Source: Pinirhizobacter sp036499745 | GTDB taxonomy: Bacteria > Pseudomonadota > Gammaproteobacteria > Xanthomonadales > Rhodanobacteraceae | Assembly: GCF_036499745.1 (NCBI RefSeq) | Contig: NZ_DASYDG010000010.1 | Coordinates: 62,001-126,000 of the forward strand | DNA length: 64,000 nt | Direction: 5' to 3' | Shown: positions 52,772-61,432 of the stretch, one piece after another | Numbering within the stretch: the first letter of the stretch is position 1 | How the letters are laid out: each line of letters begins with the position of its first letter | Made by a program: the position numbers and the translations under genes | Notes under the pieces: generated by a model | What the model saw: the letters and a program-made list of their open reading frames with translations, nothing else | The model's database searches: none | Told to the model about the DNA's origin: nothing

Positions 52772-53350
52772 TTAGCTTAGCCGATCAACCCGATGGCGGC
52801 GATAGAGGGCAAATACCACTTCCCCCGCAGCGCCTTCCCGGTGCAGGAGCCAGCCCGGTGGCGGGGTGAACGAACTGCCGCGGGCCGACTCGACGTATAT
52901 CCACGCATTTGCCCGCAACCAGCCGCCCGCTTCCAGTCGATCGGCCACCCGTTGCCAAAGGCCCAGCGCGAAAGGCGGGTCCAGGAACACCAGGTCGAAG
53001 GGCCGGGGCGGCCGGGCCAGGAACGTCTCCCATGATGCACTGACGGTGGTGGCTTCGATCCCCTGCAGCCGAGCCACATTGGCTTCGATCGCCTGCACGG
53101 CGCGGCGGTCGGCATCCACGAGCACCGCACTGGCCGCGCCGCGCGACAGTGCCTCGATCCCCAGGGCTCCCGTGCCTGCGAACAGATCAAGGCAATCGGC
53201 GCCCTCGATCACCGGGGTGAGCCAGTTGAACAGGGTTTCACGGACGCGCTCCGACGTGGGCCGCAGGCCTTCCACGGCGGGTACCTCAAGGCGGGAATTG
53301 CGCACTGAGCCACCGATGATGCGCACCCGGCCAGGCCGTTGGGCGGCCAT
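52772..53350 (-). CDS. rsmD: 16S rRNA m2G966 methyltransferase RsmD
   Basis: A 192-residue methyltransferase acting on 16S rRNA. VRIIGGSVRNSRLEVPAVEGLRPTSERVRETLFNWL is the family N-terminus, DLFAGTGALGIEALSRGA is SAM motif I, and DLVFLDPPFALG is the catalytic DPPF. Divergent from ftsY. Confidence 0.95.
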   Translation of the reverse strand: MAAQRPGRVRIIGGSVRNSRLEVPAVEGLRPTSERVRETLFNWLTPVIEGADCLDLFAGTGALGIEALSRGAASAVLVDADRRAVQAIEANVARLQGIEATTVSASWETFLARPPRPFDLVFLDPPFALGLWQRVADRLEAGGWLRANAWIYVESARGSSFTPPPGWLLHREGAAGEVVFALYRRHRVDRLS

Positions 53351-53426
53351 CAGCGGGGGGCTCGCTCAGCGGGCGGTGGGAAGGACGGTGCTAGCATCAG
53401 CGCATTGTCTTTCAATCCCCTGGTCC

Positions 53427-54518
53427 ATGCTTAACTTCTGGAAGAAAAAAACCACCGCGGGTGACGATGCCGTCACCCCGGCCGCTGACGCCGGGTCGGT
53501 GGATACCACCTCCGAAACCCTGGCCGAAGCCCTGTCGGAGTTCCCGGCACCTGGCCCGGCGGATCCCCAGGCCCCGGCCGAAGAAGAGTCAGCACCGGCG
53601 GCACGCCGCTCCTGGCGTGAACGGCTCTCCGGCAGCGGCTTCGCCAAGGGCCTGGGATCGCTGTTCGTCCGCCACCCGAAACTCGACGACGACCTCCTGG
53701 ACGAACTGGAAACCACGCTGATCACATCTGACGTCGGCGTGTCGGCGTCGACCGAACTGGTGGAAGACCTTCGCCAGCGCATGCACAAGCGCGAGTTCGC
53801 CGATGCCGCCGCGCTGCTGGCGGCATTGCGCACCTCACTGGTGGACATGCTCCGCCCGGTGGAACAACCGCTGGATGTTTCCACGCACAAGCCGTTCGTG
53901 ATCCTTACCGTCGGCATCAATGGCGTGGGCAAGACCACCACCATCGGCAAGCTGGCACGCCGCTACCGCAATGAGCACCGCGACGTGGTGCTGGCAGCCG
54001 GCGACACATTTCGCGCCGCCGCCGTGCAACAGTTGAAGACCTGGGGCGAGCGCAACGACGTGCCGGTGATTTCACAGGGCCAGGATGCCGACGCCGCCAG
54101 CGTGATCTTCGACGCACTGACGGCCGCGCGTTCGCGCGACACCGATGTGTTGATTGCCGACACCGCCGGCCGCCTGCATACGCAGGGCGGGCTGATGGAC
54201 GAGCTGGGCAAGATCGCCCGCGTGCTGAAGAAGATCGACAGCGAAGCCCCGCACGAAGTACTGATGGTGATCGATGGCACCACAGGCCAGAACGCCATGA
54301 ACCAGTTGCGCCAGTTCCTGGCCATCGTCGGCGTGACGGGCCTGGTGGTGACCAAGCTGGACGGGACCGCCAAGGGCGGCGTGGTATTTGCCCTGGCCCG
54401 GGAATTCGGCCTGCCCATCCGCTATGTCGGGCTGGGCGAGAAAGCCACGGATCTTCGCGTGTTCGATGCCGAGGCCTTCGTCGACGGCCTGCTGCCGGCC
54501 GCGCTCGGCGCATCGTGA
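53427..54518 (+). CDS. ftsY: Signal recognition particle receptor FtsY
   Basis: A 363-residue SRP receptor GTPase. The first 70 or so residues form the short acidic A-region (SEFPAPGPADPQAPAEEES). The NG domain has GINGVGKTTTIGKLARRY (G1), AGDTFRAAAVQQL, DTAGRLHTQGGLMDEL and TKLDGTAKGG. The ATG MLNFWKKK matches FtsY starts. It overlaps the following gene by 4 bases (GTGA). Confidence 0.97.
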   Translation: MLNFWKKKTTAGDDAVTPAADAGSVDTTSETLAEALSEFPAPGPADPQAPAEEESAPAARRSWRERLSGSGFAKGLGSLFVRHPKLDDDLLDELETTLITSDVGVSASTELVEDLRQRMHKREFADAAALLAALRTSLVDMLRPVEQPLDVSTHKPFVILTVGINGVGKTTTIGKLARRYRNEHRDVVLAAGDTFRAAAVQQLKTWGERNDVPVISQGQDADAASVIFDALTAARSRDTDVLIADTAGRLHTQGGLMDELGKIARVLKKIDSEAPHEVLMVIDGTTGQNAMNQLRQFLAIVGVTGLVVTKLDGTAKGGVVFALAREFGLPIRYVGLGEKATDLRVFDAEAFVDGLLPAALGAS

Positions 54519-55555
54519 CGGCGACCTGGCGCTGGCGGCGGAGCCTGGCCTGGGCGGGCCTCGTGCTCGCGCTGCTGGTGGCCGGTGCCGTGATTACCGT
54601 CTATGTGTTGCTGCAGCCGGAGCGTTTCACCTCGCTACTGTCAGAGCGCGCGCGCGCGCTTGGCGTGGAACTCACGCTCAGCCAGCCCGCATCGCCCTCG
54701 CTGTGGCCGCGCCCCGCCATCGAACTGCAGGGTATCAACGTACGTGGCGATGGCGGCGGAAGCATCCTGCTGGCCACGCGTGGCCGCATCATCCTGCCCT
54801 GGCGGGCGCTGCTGCGTAGTGAGACGGCGATCTCGCGCATCGAGTTCGACAATCCACGCGTCGACCTTGACGCCCTCTCCGCGGCTATCGACGCCCTGCC
54901 GCCTGGCCATAGCGGCGCACATCCGTTCCTGCCGACGATCGACACCGGCCTGTCGATCCAGGACGGCACGGTGATCCGGGGAAATGCCGTATGGCTGGGC
55001 GACGTAAACCTCGATACCGGCGAACTGCGCAGCGACCGCCCGTTCAAGCTTGCGCTGCGCTGCAAGGATGCCTCGGGCCGGCCCCTCTCGCTCGACCTTG
55101 ACGCCATGCCACATCTTTCGGACGAGGTGCTGGAGTTGAGCGACATCACGGTCGCCGCCACCGCTGGCTCGGACCTCCGCGCGAACCTCAAGGGCAGCGC
55201 GCATTGGCGCGGCGCCGCCAATGTGTCCGGCTCAGTGGCTGGCGACATCAACCGAGGCGGCGATGACTACCAGGCGAGCGTGGTAATGACCCCGGCAAAC
55301 ATGAACGACCCGCTCACCCTGGCGATAAAGCTCGACGGCGGTGCCGATCACGCCCACGTGCGTATCGCACCGCTGAAGCTGGCCCAATGGTGGTCATCGC
55401 TTGCGGGTAACGGCCCGCTGTCCCTGCCCTCATTCGAGGGCCAGGTCGATGCGGCAGCCATCGACGCGGGCCCGGTCAAGATCCGCGGCCTGCACGTGCG
55501 CAGCGGCGCGGATGTCACACTGCCGGCGCCCGCCTCGACAGTGGCGGAAAAATGA
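54515..55555 (+). CDS. AsmA-like membrane-anchored protein
   Basis: A 346-residue protein with one N-terminal helix (LAWAGLVLALLVAGAVITVYVLL) and a periplasmic beta-rich region containing ELTLSQPASPSLWPRPAIELQGINVR, an AsmA-family motif. The start is GTG, coupled to ftsY. AsmA-like proteins act in lipid transport between membranes; here the protein is short, so the exact role is uncertain. It overlaps mutY by 4 bases. Confidence 0.75.
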   Translation: MTATWRWRRSLAWAGLVLALLVAGAVITVYVLLQPERFTSLLSERARALGVELTLSQPASPSLWPRPAIELQGINVRGDGGGSILLATRGRIILPWRALLRSETAISRIEFDNPRVDLDALSAAIDALPPGHSGAHPFLPTIDTGLSIQDGTVIRGNAVWLGDVNLDTGELRSDRPFKLALRCKDASGRPLSLDLDAMPHLSDEVLELSDITVAATAGSDLRANLKGSAHWRGAANVSGSVAGDINRGGDDYQASVVMTPANMNDPLTLAIKLDGGADHAHVRIAPLKLAQWWSSLAGNGPLSLPSFEGQVDAAAIDAGPVKIRGLHVRSGADVTLPAPASTVAEK

Positions 55556-56598
55556 GCGACGTCGCCGCGCGGCTATTGGCCTGGTACGACGTCCACGGAC
55601 GCAAGAATCTTCCCTGGCAGCACCCGCGCACGGCATACCGCGTGTGGTTGTCCGAGGTGATGTTGCAGCAGACGCAGGTCACCACGGTGATCGGCTATTT
55701 CCAGCGATTCCTTGATCGCCTGCCCACCCTGCCCAGCCTCGCGGCCGCCGACGAAGATACCGTGCTGGCTCTGTGGGCAGGCCTGGGTTATTACCGTCGC
55801 GCCCGTTTCCTGCACGCCGCGGCCAAGCTGTGCGTTGAACGCCACGGCGGCGACCTGCCAACCAGCTTCACCGAACTTGCCGCCCTGCCCGGTATTGGCC
55901 GTTCCACCGCCGGTGCGATCCTGGCCCAGGCGCACGGCCTGCGCTTTCCCATCCTGGACGGCAACGTCAAGCGGGTGCTTACGCGCTTGCACGGCATTGC
56001 GGAATTTGCCGGCGACACCGCCACGGAAAAGAAGCTGTGGCTGTTGGCCGAATCACACACGCCACACGCGCGCCTGGCCGATTACACACAGGCGATCATG
56101 GACCTAGGCGCCACGTTATGCGTGCGCTCGCGCCCCCTATGCGCGGCATGCCCGCTACAAAGCGATTGCGTCGCGCATCGCGATCACCTGACCGCCGTGA
56201 TCCCTGCGTCGAAACCTGCCAAGGCCATACCCACGCGCGCCACCACCATGATCGTGCTGCGCGACGCGCACGGCCGCATCCTGCTGGAAAAACGCGGCGC
56301 CACTGGTGTGTGGTCGGGGCTGTGGAGCCTGCCCGAAGCCACCGACATGGAACATGCGGCGGTTACTGCCACCACGCTTGCCCGTGTGGCCCAAGCGCAG
56401 GCGCTTACCCCGTTCACCCACGTCTTCAGCCACTACCGCCTCAATGTTCACCCTGTGCTGTTTGACCGCGCGACAGCCACCCCCGGCATCGCCGACAATG
56501 ACCGCCTTCGCTGGTGTGCGCCCTGTGATGCCGCAGCCCTCGGCCTGCCGGCGCCCGTCCGCACCCTGCTGTCACCGCTTTGGGAGATATCCGCATGA
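55552..56598 (+). CDS. mutY: Adenine DNA glycosylase MutY
   Basis: A 348-residue repair enzyme removing adenine opposite 8-oxoguanine. Visible parts are VWLSEVMLQQTQV (catalytic Glu), the helix-hairpin-helix LAALPGIGRSTAGAIL, and the catalytic Asp in FPILDGNVKRVLTR. The iron-sulfur cysteines are spaced C-x6-C-x2-C-x5-C in CVRSRPLCAACPLQSDC. A NUDIX-like C-terminus follows. It overlaps both neighbours by 4 bases. Confidence 0.96.
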   Translation: MSDVAARLLAWYDVHGRKNLPWQHPRTAYRVWLSEVMLQQTQVTTVIGYFQRFLDRLPTLPSLAAADEDTVLALWAGLGYYRRARFLHAAAKLCVERHGGDLPTSFTELAALPGIGRSTAGAILAQAHGLRFPILDGNVKRVLTRLHGIAEFAGDTATEKKLWLLAESHTPHARLADYTQAIMDLGATLCVRSRPLCAACPLQSDCVAHRDHLTAVIPASKPAKAIPTRATTMIVLRDAHGRILLEKRGATGVWSGLWSLPEATDMEHAAVTATTLARVAQAQALTPFTHVFSHYRLNVHPVLFDRATATPGIADNDRLRWCAPCDAAALGLPAPVRTLLSPLWEISA

Positions 56599-56867
56599 CG
56601 CGCACCGTGCATTGCATCAAGCTCGACAAGGATGCCGACGGCCTGGATTTCGCCCCGTGGCCGGGTGAACTGGGCCAGCGCATCTACAGCCAGGTCAGCA
56701 AGGAAGCCTGGGGCCAGTGGCTGGCTCACCAGACGATGCTGATCAACGAAATGCGCCTGTCCCCGCTGGACCCGAAAACCCGCAGCTTCCTGGCAGCGGA
56801 AATGGAGAAGTATTTCTTCGGTGGCGATGTCGCCCAGCCTTCCGGATACGTGCCGCCGGAAGCCTGA
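56595..56867 (+). CDS. yggX: Fe(2+)-trafficking protein YggX
   Basis: A 90-residue protein. The conserved TRTVHCIKLDKDADGLDFAPWPGELGQRIYSQVSKEAWGQWLAHQTMLINEMRLSPLDPKTRSFLAAEMEKYFF is unmistakable. The Cys in VHCIKL is the family cysteine. It protects iron-sulfur enzymes from oxidation. Start ATG overlaps the mutY stop (ATGA), a conserved mutY-yggX pair. Confidence 0.96.
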   Translation: MTRTVHCIKLDKDADGLDFAPWPGELGQRIYSQVSKEAWGQWLAHQTMLINEMRLSPLDPKTRSFLAAEMEKYFFGGDVAQPSGYVPPEA

Positions 56868-56871
56868 AGGC

Positions 56872-56900
56872 TTGACGCCGGGCCGCTCACCGGATCTAAT
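56872..56900 (+). promoter_or_regulatory. Sigma70 promoter of tRNA-Phe
   Basis: -35 TTGACG (56872-56877), 17-base spacer, -10 TCTAAT (56895-56900); each is 5 of 6 to consensus. The start point would be near 56907, 30 bases before the mature tRNA. Confidence 0.65.
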
Positions 56901-56936
56901 ACGCGGCTCACCAGCAACGTTTCGTTGCGCACCCAT

Positions 56937-57012
56937 GGCCGGGTAGCTCAGTTGGTAGAGCAGGGGATTGAAAATCCCCGTGTCGGCGGTTCGATTCCGT
57001 CCCCGGCCACCA
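56937..57012 (+). tRNA. tRNA-Phe (GAA)
   Basis: A 76-base tRNA with encoded CCA. Acceptor arms GGCCGGG and CCCGGCC pair fully; the D-arm holds GCTCAGTTGGTAGAGC, the anticodon stem GGGGA/TCCCC encloses TTGAAAA (anticodon GAA), and the T-loop carries GGTTCGATTCC. Confidence 0.97.
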
Positions 57013-57125
57013 TTCCGTTCGATGCCGTGATCCTCTAACCGGCTTTTGGCTACGCAGTTTTCAGCCAGCTACTACATCGATCCCTTCGCGCTACCGGGCA
57101 TCATGGTTCTCATGTCTGAGGACAA

Positions 57126-57605
57126 CTATCTGCAGCGGGTCAACCCGACCTCGCCGACACTGTCGATTGCAACCGCTTTCACGACCAACACATCGGCGAC
57201 CCACGCCTGTTGCCACCGGGATACCTTTTCATCGGGAGCCAGCGCCTTGGGCGACACAGTGGTGGGGGCCGCAAAGGCATGGTTTTCATCAAGGCACAAT
57301 GCATTGACGGCACCATGCAGGCGGCCCTCATGCTCCATGATGACAGCAACCAATACGCCACAATGCGCGCACATCAGAAACTGCGCCTGCTTCGATCCCT
57401 GCCGGTAGACGCGAAGCGCGCCCGGCTCATGCTCCGTTACCGATAGCCGTCCAGCTGGATCGGACACGTATGCAGCCCCGTGCTTCTGGCAGAACGAACA
57501 ATCGCAGGCGCGAGGACTGATCCCAGAGAGCTCCAGGGCCGTTGAAAACTCAAGGCCAAGCTGGCCGCAATGACAGCTTCCGCGCAGAACCTGGATCGAA
57601 GCCAT
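57126..57605 (-). CDS. GFA-family protein (CENP-V/GFA domain)
   Basis: A 159-residue protein with zinc-binding Cys clusters typical of the GFA family: SCHCGQLGLEF, then RACDCSFCQKHG and MCAHCGVLVAVI. Family members bind glutathione-formaldehyde adducts, but many have unknown roles. The start at 57605 (MASIQVL) was chosen over an ATG two codons upstream. Downstream of tRNA-Phe, facing it. Confidence 0.86.
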   Translation of the reverse strand: MASIQVLRGSCHCGQLGLEFSTALELSGISPRACDCSFCQKHGAAYVSDPAGRLSVTEHEPGALRVYRQGSKQAQFLMCAHCGVLVAVIMEHEGRLHGAVNALCLDENHAFAAPTTVSPKALAPDEKVSRWQQAWVADVLVVKAVAIDSVGEVGLTRCR

Positions 57606-57724
57606 CGTCATAACCGCCTGAGCGTCCTGAGTGTGTGCAGTTTAGACTGCCCACCGCGCTTTATCACCGGCAGCCACTGATGGATACTTCCAGCCAGCCG
57701 CACAGGCCTCAGCGGAGCGCACTC

Positions 57725-58321
57725 ATGCACACATCGATCAGCGCGCTGGACATCTACCCCAACGTACGCACGCTGCTGGGGATGATCGTGGGCCTGGCAC
57801 TCGCCCACATGCTTACCCAGTTCGCCCGCATCATCGAGTTCAATCGCTGGCGCAAGCTGTACTGGCCACACATGATGTGGGCGGCCTTCATGCTGGTGTA
57901 CATCATCCATTTCTGGTGGTGGCAGGTGCGCCTGTCGGCGTTGCCGGCGTGGACGTTCGGCATGTTTGCCTTCATCGTCTTTTATGCGCTGCTGGTGTTC
58001 CTTGCCTGCACTGTCGTGTTCCCGGCCAGCCTTAGCGATGGGCGAACAGCGGACGATCAGGCGCACTACTACGCGCGGCGCGGCTGGTTCTTCGGCCTGG
58101 TGGCGGCGATCTATGTGGTAGACGTATTTGATTCGCTGCTCAAGGGAAGTGCATTCGTGGCATCCCTTGGAACGGAGTATTACGTCCGGAACGGAGCGTA
58201 TGTGCTACTGGCGCTTATTGCCACGCGCACGAGCAACCAGCGATACCACCAGGCATTCGCAGTTCTTGCATTCGCATACCAGTTGGCATGGATTGTCCGG
58301 CGATATGAAGTATTTGGCTGA
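57725..58321 (+). CDS. Multi-pass membrane protein of unknown function
   Basis: A 198-residue protein of about five or six helices (LLGMIVGLALAHML, MMWAAFMLVYIIHFWWW, FGMFAFIVFYALLVFLACTVVF, then GWFFGLVAAIYVVDV and VLLALIATRT). The ATG at 57725 has CGGAG just upstream. No family recognised. Its 3' end faces the toxin-antitoxin pair. Confidence 0.75.
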   Translation: MHTSISALDIYPNVRTLLGMIVGLALAHMLTQFARIIEFNRWRKLYWPHMMWAAFMLVYIIHFWWWQVRLSALPAWTFGMFAFIVFYALLVFLACTVVFPASLSDGRTADDQAHYYARRGWFFGLVAAIYVVDVFDSLLKGSAFVASLGTEYYVRNGAYVLLALIATRTSNQRYHQAFAVLAFAYQLAWIVRRYEVFG

Positions 58322-58339
58322 CGCCGGTTGCAGCGGCGT

Positions 58340-58621
58340 TTATGGCCAAGCCTGTGAGCCGTGCAGGAACGCAACTATGCTGACTTGCCTCAGACGCGAC
58401 TCCACAACGTAAACCACGATGTAAGGCGTGCCGGTGATGACGAGTTCGCGTGTGCCAGGCACTCGTCCTCTACGCCCTGCGCGAGGATGCTGTATCAAAA
58501 TATGCAACTGACGGTCGATCACGTCCATCTGGTCCCAAGCTGCGATCGGATTATCGCCCAGGATGTATTCGATGGCATTGCTTCTTGCTTGTTCGGCGCG
58601 TGGCATCCATACCACCTCCAT
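58340..58621 (-). CDS. RelE/ParE-family toxin
   Basis: A 93-residue toxin of the ParE/RelE fold: MEVVWMPRAEQARSNAIEYI, then QHPRAGRRGRVPGTRELVITGTPYIVVYVVES and VSIVAFLHGSQAWP, the usual order of strands and the basic GRxGRVPGTRELV segment. The first ATG is preferred because the N-terminal strand EVVW is part of the fold and AAGGA lies 7 bases upstream. It begins 3 bases after the antitoxin stop. Confidence 0.88.
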   Translation of the reverse strand: MEVVWMPRAEQARSNAIEYILGDNPIAAWDQMDVIDRQLHILIQHPRAGRRGRVPGTRELVITGTPYIVVYVVESRLRQVSIVAFLHGSQAWP

Positions 58622-58624
58622 GCA

Positions 58625-59089
58625 TCATTCCTTGTGTGCGATGAGCGCTTTTATCCTCTCACGCTGGCGTTCCATGTTTTTCCGCACTTCTTCGTGCGGA
58701 ATCGCCTCGATAGAGGGATCTTCAACGTCTAACAAAGCATCAGCGACCTGCTGACGAAACCAGCGGTCATGTTCCGCTGCTGCATGAGTACGTTTGAGTG
58801 CCTCTGCGCGGTCGGGGCGTGTTCTCGCCGTTTCCGTGTCAGACGGATCCCACTCGCCAACGTCGAACCCACCGACAAACAAACCAAGGTCCCTGAGTAG
58901 TGCAAGTGCCTGCAATGGATTGCCAAAGCGCCGCGGCTCCGTGCTTCGAGCTTTCGCAAGCAAAGCCTCGCCTCCAAACCGTGTTCCCACTCGCACGAAG
59001 AAGGATGCACCTTGGGCGGTAAGGGTCACTCTTTCCACGCCGCCTGCACGACTCGCCGTTCGAAGCTGTTCAAGGGTAAGAGTGTGCAT
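58625..59089 (-). CDS. Antitoxin of a ParE-type system, two-part protein
   Basis: A 154-residue partner immediately upstream of the toxin. The C-terminal half (HAAAEHDRWFRQQVADALLDVEDPSIEAIPHEEVRKNMERQRERIKAL) resembles PaaA2/ParD-type neutralising peptides, which usually stand alone at about 70-80 residues. The N-terminal half (VERVTLTAQGASFFVRVGTRFGGEALLAKARSTEPRRFG) is an additional domain, probably DNA-binding or dimerising. The fusion is seen; roles of the halves are inferred. Confidence 0.75.
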   Translation of the reverse strand: MHTLTLEQLRTASRAGGVERVTLTAQGASFFVRVGTRFGGEALLAKARSTEPRRFGNPLQALALLRDLGLFVGGFDVGEWDPSDTETARTRPDRAEALKRTHAAAEHDRWFRQQVADALLDVEDPSIEAIPHEEVRKNMERQRERIKALIAHKE

Positions 59090-59116
59090 GTCTCAATCGT
59101 CCGTTGCCAGCCAATT

Positions 59117-59138
59117 GTTATTAACGTACACATATAAC
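59117..59138. promoter_or_regulatory. Short inverted repeat at the antitoxin promoter
   Basis: GTTAT (59117-59121) and ATAAC (59134-59138) form 5-bp arms in an unusually AT-rich patch 28-50 bases upstream of the antitoxin start, next to the likely -10. Antitoxin operons are generally autoregulated at such sites. Weak on its own. Confidence 0.3.
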
Positions 59139-59139
59139 T

Positions 59140-59168
59140 ATTATCCTGCAAGCAGGTTTCGCCGAGAA
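59140..59168 (-). promoter_or_regulatory. Candidate sigma70 promoter of the toxin-antitoxin operon
   Basis: Minus strand: -35 TTCTCG (59168-59163, 3 of 6), 17-base spacer, -10 GATAAT (59145-59140, 5 of 6). The start point would fall near 59133 and the leader would be about 44 bases. Supported mainly by the -10 and the AT-rich context. Confidence 0.4.
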
Positions 59169-59183
59169 TGGGTAAGCCCCCCC

Positions 59184-60569
59184 TTACGGCGGCATCCCAT
59201 CAAGCTCCGCCGCAGCGACGGCCAACCCGGACACCACGCCGAGTGACGGATCACCCTTCACCAGTTCGATTTCCGGAAAGCTCTCACGCACCGCGGCCTG
59301 CACCGCGGGCGAACGCGAGGTGCCACCGGTAAGGAACACGCTTGCGGCGGTATCGGTGTTCGAGAGGTCACCGCGGACGTCATCGAGGGTGCGCTTCAAG
59401 CGATTGATGAAAGGCGAGATCGCTTCGATCAGTTCGGGCTGGGTGGTGTCCGCGCCGAGGCCGGCTTCCAGGAAGCTGAGGTCGGAATGGTGCGCTGTGT
59501 CGGCCGACAGCAGGATTTTGGTGCGTTCCGCTTCCTGGTTCAGCCGCGTGGTGGCGCCTGGCTTCTGCAGGTTGCGCAGGCGCGACTGCCAGGGTTCGTC
59601 CACCAGGCGGTAATCCTGCTTGCGGAATTCCCGTTGCTTGGGGAGGTTGTGCACGCTGGCCGCCTCGACGAAATGGTGCACGGGCACCTTGGCGATGTTG
59701 TTGCCCAGGAGCGGCATGAAGGCGTGGACGGAGAGGTTCACGTCCAGATCGGTGCCGCCCTTGGGCAGGCCCCAGCTGCGGGTGATCTCTGGGTGCTGGC
59801 CACCGCCCAGTTCGGCGAAGGCGACGTCGGTGGTGCCGCCGCCGATATCCACGATCAGGGCGCGCTGCCGGGTGGTCAGGCTCTTGTGGTAGTGCATGGC
59901 CGCGGCGGCGGGTTCCTCCAGGAAGGAAACCTCATCGAAGCCCGCCACGGCGGCGGCCTCCCGGAGCAGTTCCACGGCCTGCTCGGAGCCGCGCTCGCCC
60001 ATCGACGAACGGAACTGCACCGGCCGGCCGATCACCGCGCTGCGCACGGCCTCGCCCAGCTGGCGGCTGGCCGTGAGGCGGATGTGCTCCAGGATGTGCG
60101 TGGCGATGTGCACGATCACCCTGCGCACCTGGGGATCCATGCGGAAGCCCAGCATCGATTTGGGCGACTCGATCAGGTTGCCATCGCCATATTCAAGATA
60201 AGCATCCACGGCCTCGTCGCCGAATAGCGCGTGCTGGAAACTTTCCAGGGTAGCCGTGGGCGAGTTGCGTGCGCGCTCTTCCAGCCATTGCCTGCGCACA
60301 AGGCGCACGGCATCGCGACGCAGGGCGTCATCGCTGCGTTCGGCGCCGCCGAACTGCCGCTGCTGGGTGCGCAAGTCGCGCGCCTGCGCCTCAACCTCCG
60401 CTTCGAGCGCGGGGGTGAGCATGAAATCGTTGGGATCGGGCACGACCTCGGGGAAAAATACCGCCGTGCGGAATTGCGCCGAATCGCCGAAGCGGATGAT
60501 CTCAAGTGTGCCATTGCGGTAGGTCGCGGCGGCAGAGTAACTGGTGCCGAAGTCGATGCCGATATGCAT
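59184..60569 (-). CDS. yegD: YegD-like Hsp70-family ATPase
   Basis: A 461-residue actin/Hsp70-type ATPase without the substrate-binding half of DnaK. Phosphate-1 motif GIDFGTSYSAAATYRNG is at the N-terminus, ALIVDIGGGTTDVAFAEL is phosphate-2, VFLTGGTSRSPAVQAAV is the adenosine motif, and FLEEPAAAAMHY is conserved. The ATG at 60569 matches YegD length; longer reading frames upstream overlap the iclR gene. It lies 5 bases after the iclR stop. Confidence 0.9.
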   Translation of the reverse strand: MHIGIDFGTSYSAAATYRNGTLEIIRFGDSAQFRTAVFFPEVVPDPNDFMLTPALEAEVEAQARDLRTQQRQFGGAERSDDALRRDAVRLVRRQWLEERARNSPTATLESFQHALFGDEAVDAYLEYGDGNLIESPKSMLGFRMDPQVRRVIVHIATHILEHIRLTASRQLGEAVRSAVIGRPVQFRSSMGERGSEQAVELLREAAAVAGFDEVSFLEEPAAAAMHYHKSLTTRQRALIVDIGGGTTDVAFAELGGGQHPEITRSWGLPKGGTDLDVNLSVHAFMPLLGNNIAKVPVHHFVEAASVHNLPKQREFRKQDYRLVDEPWQSRLRNLQKPGATTRLNQEAERTKILLSADTAHHSDLSFLEAGLGADTTQPELIEAISPFINRLKRTLDDVRGDLSNTDTAASVFLTGGTSRSPAVQAAVRESFPEIELVKGDPSLGVVSGLAVAAAELDGMPP

Positions 60570-60574
60570 GATGC

Positions 60575-61375
60575 TTAGTCCGACAGCGCGCTGAAACGCT
60601 TGCGCACGCCCTTGAGTGATTTCACCATCGCCGCCTGCAGCTTGGGCGTGAGCCGGCTCTCCGGCACCGCCACGGCGATCGAGGCCACGGAACGGTCTGC
60701 GCTGTTCACCAGCGCAATGGCCACCGAGCCCACGCCCTCCTCGCTTTCTTCGTGGTTGGTGGCAAAGCCGTTCAGGCGCACGTCCAGCAGCGCTGTTTCC
60801 AACGCACGGAACGAACGCACCGAATGCGTCGTTTTTATCGTGAGTTTCTTGTCCGAATAGATCGCCGTCACCTGGGCGGGGGTCAGTTCGCCCAAGAGTG
60901 CCTTGCCCGCCGAGGTGCAATGCGCGGGCAATACCTGACCAGTACGGGCAGTGACACGCAGCGCGCGGTCGCTCTCTATGGCATCGACATAGCGCACCTG
61001 GTCGCCTTCAAGTATCACCAGATGCACCGTTTCGCCGAACTCGGCGGCCAGTTCCTCCAGGAACGGACGTGCCTGCATGCGCACGTCCATTTTCTGCACC
61101 ACGGCCAGCCCGATCTCCACCAGCATCGGCCCGGGGCGATAGGCGCGCGAGGATTCCTGGCGCACGAAGCCATGCTGGATCAGCATGGCAAGCAATCGAT
61201 GCGCGGTGGAATGGGCCACGCCCAGGTACGCGCAGGCTTCGGTCAGGCGCACCGATTGCTGCTCGCGGAACAGCAACAGCAGGCGAAGTGCATTACCGAC
61301 GGAAGATATCGGGTAGCTTGGGGCACCAGCCTCGGCGGCGGGCCCTACTTTGTCGACCAGGGAGTCTTTCTTCAT
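60575..61375 (-). CDS. IclR-family transcriptional regulator
   Basis: About 266 residues. The N-terminal winged helix reads SSVGNALRLLLLFREQQSVRLTEACAYLGVAHSTAHRLLAMLIQHGFVRQ. The C-terminal effector domain contains HLVILEGDQVRYVDAIESDRALRV, PAHCTSAGKALL and ATNHEESEEGVGSVAIAL. The ATG at 61375 (MKKDSL) is used; an ATG three codons upstream is possible. It probably controls the divergent tripartite transporter and this minus-strand cluster. Confidence 0.92.
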   Translation of the reverse strand: MKKDSLVDKVGPAAEAGAPSYPISSVGNALRLLLLFREQQSVRLTEACAYLGVAHSTAHRLLAMLIQHGFVRQESSRAYRPGPMLVEIGLAVVQKMDVRMQARPFLEELAAEFGETVHLVILEGDQVRYVDAIESDRALRVTARTGQVLPAHCTSAGKALLGELTPAQVTAIYSDKKLTIKTTHSVRSFRALETALLDVRLNGFATNHEESEEGVGSVAIALVNSADRSVASIAVAVPESRLTPKLQAAMVKSLKGVRKRFSALSD

Positions 61376-61378
61376 AGC

Positions 61379-61411
61379 GGACAATTTTGCCGGTCTGAGG
61401 AAAACTTGTCC
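61379..61411. promoter_or_regulatory. Inverted repeat just upstream of iclR
   Basis: GGACAA with TTTT (61379-61388) and AAAAC with TTGTCC (61401-61411) form 6-bp outer arms GGACAA/TTGTCC in the short gap between the chromate transporter and iclR. It could be an autoregulatory site. Evidence is symmetry and position only. Confidence 0.35.
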
Positions 61412-61432
61412 AGCCTTAAGAACGACTGGAAC

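Noticed and set aside
56937..58321. Integrative element attached at tRNA-Phe
   Set aside because: No integrase and no repeated tRNA 3' end was found downstream within the window.
60570..60920. Longer N-terminus for the YegD-like protein
   Set aside because: It would overlap iclR, and the conserved phosphate-1 motif starts right at the ATG at 60569.
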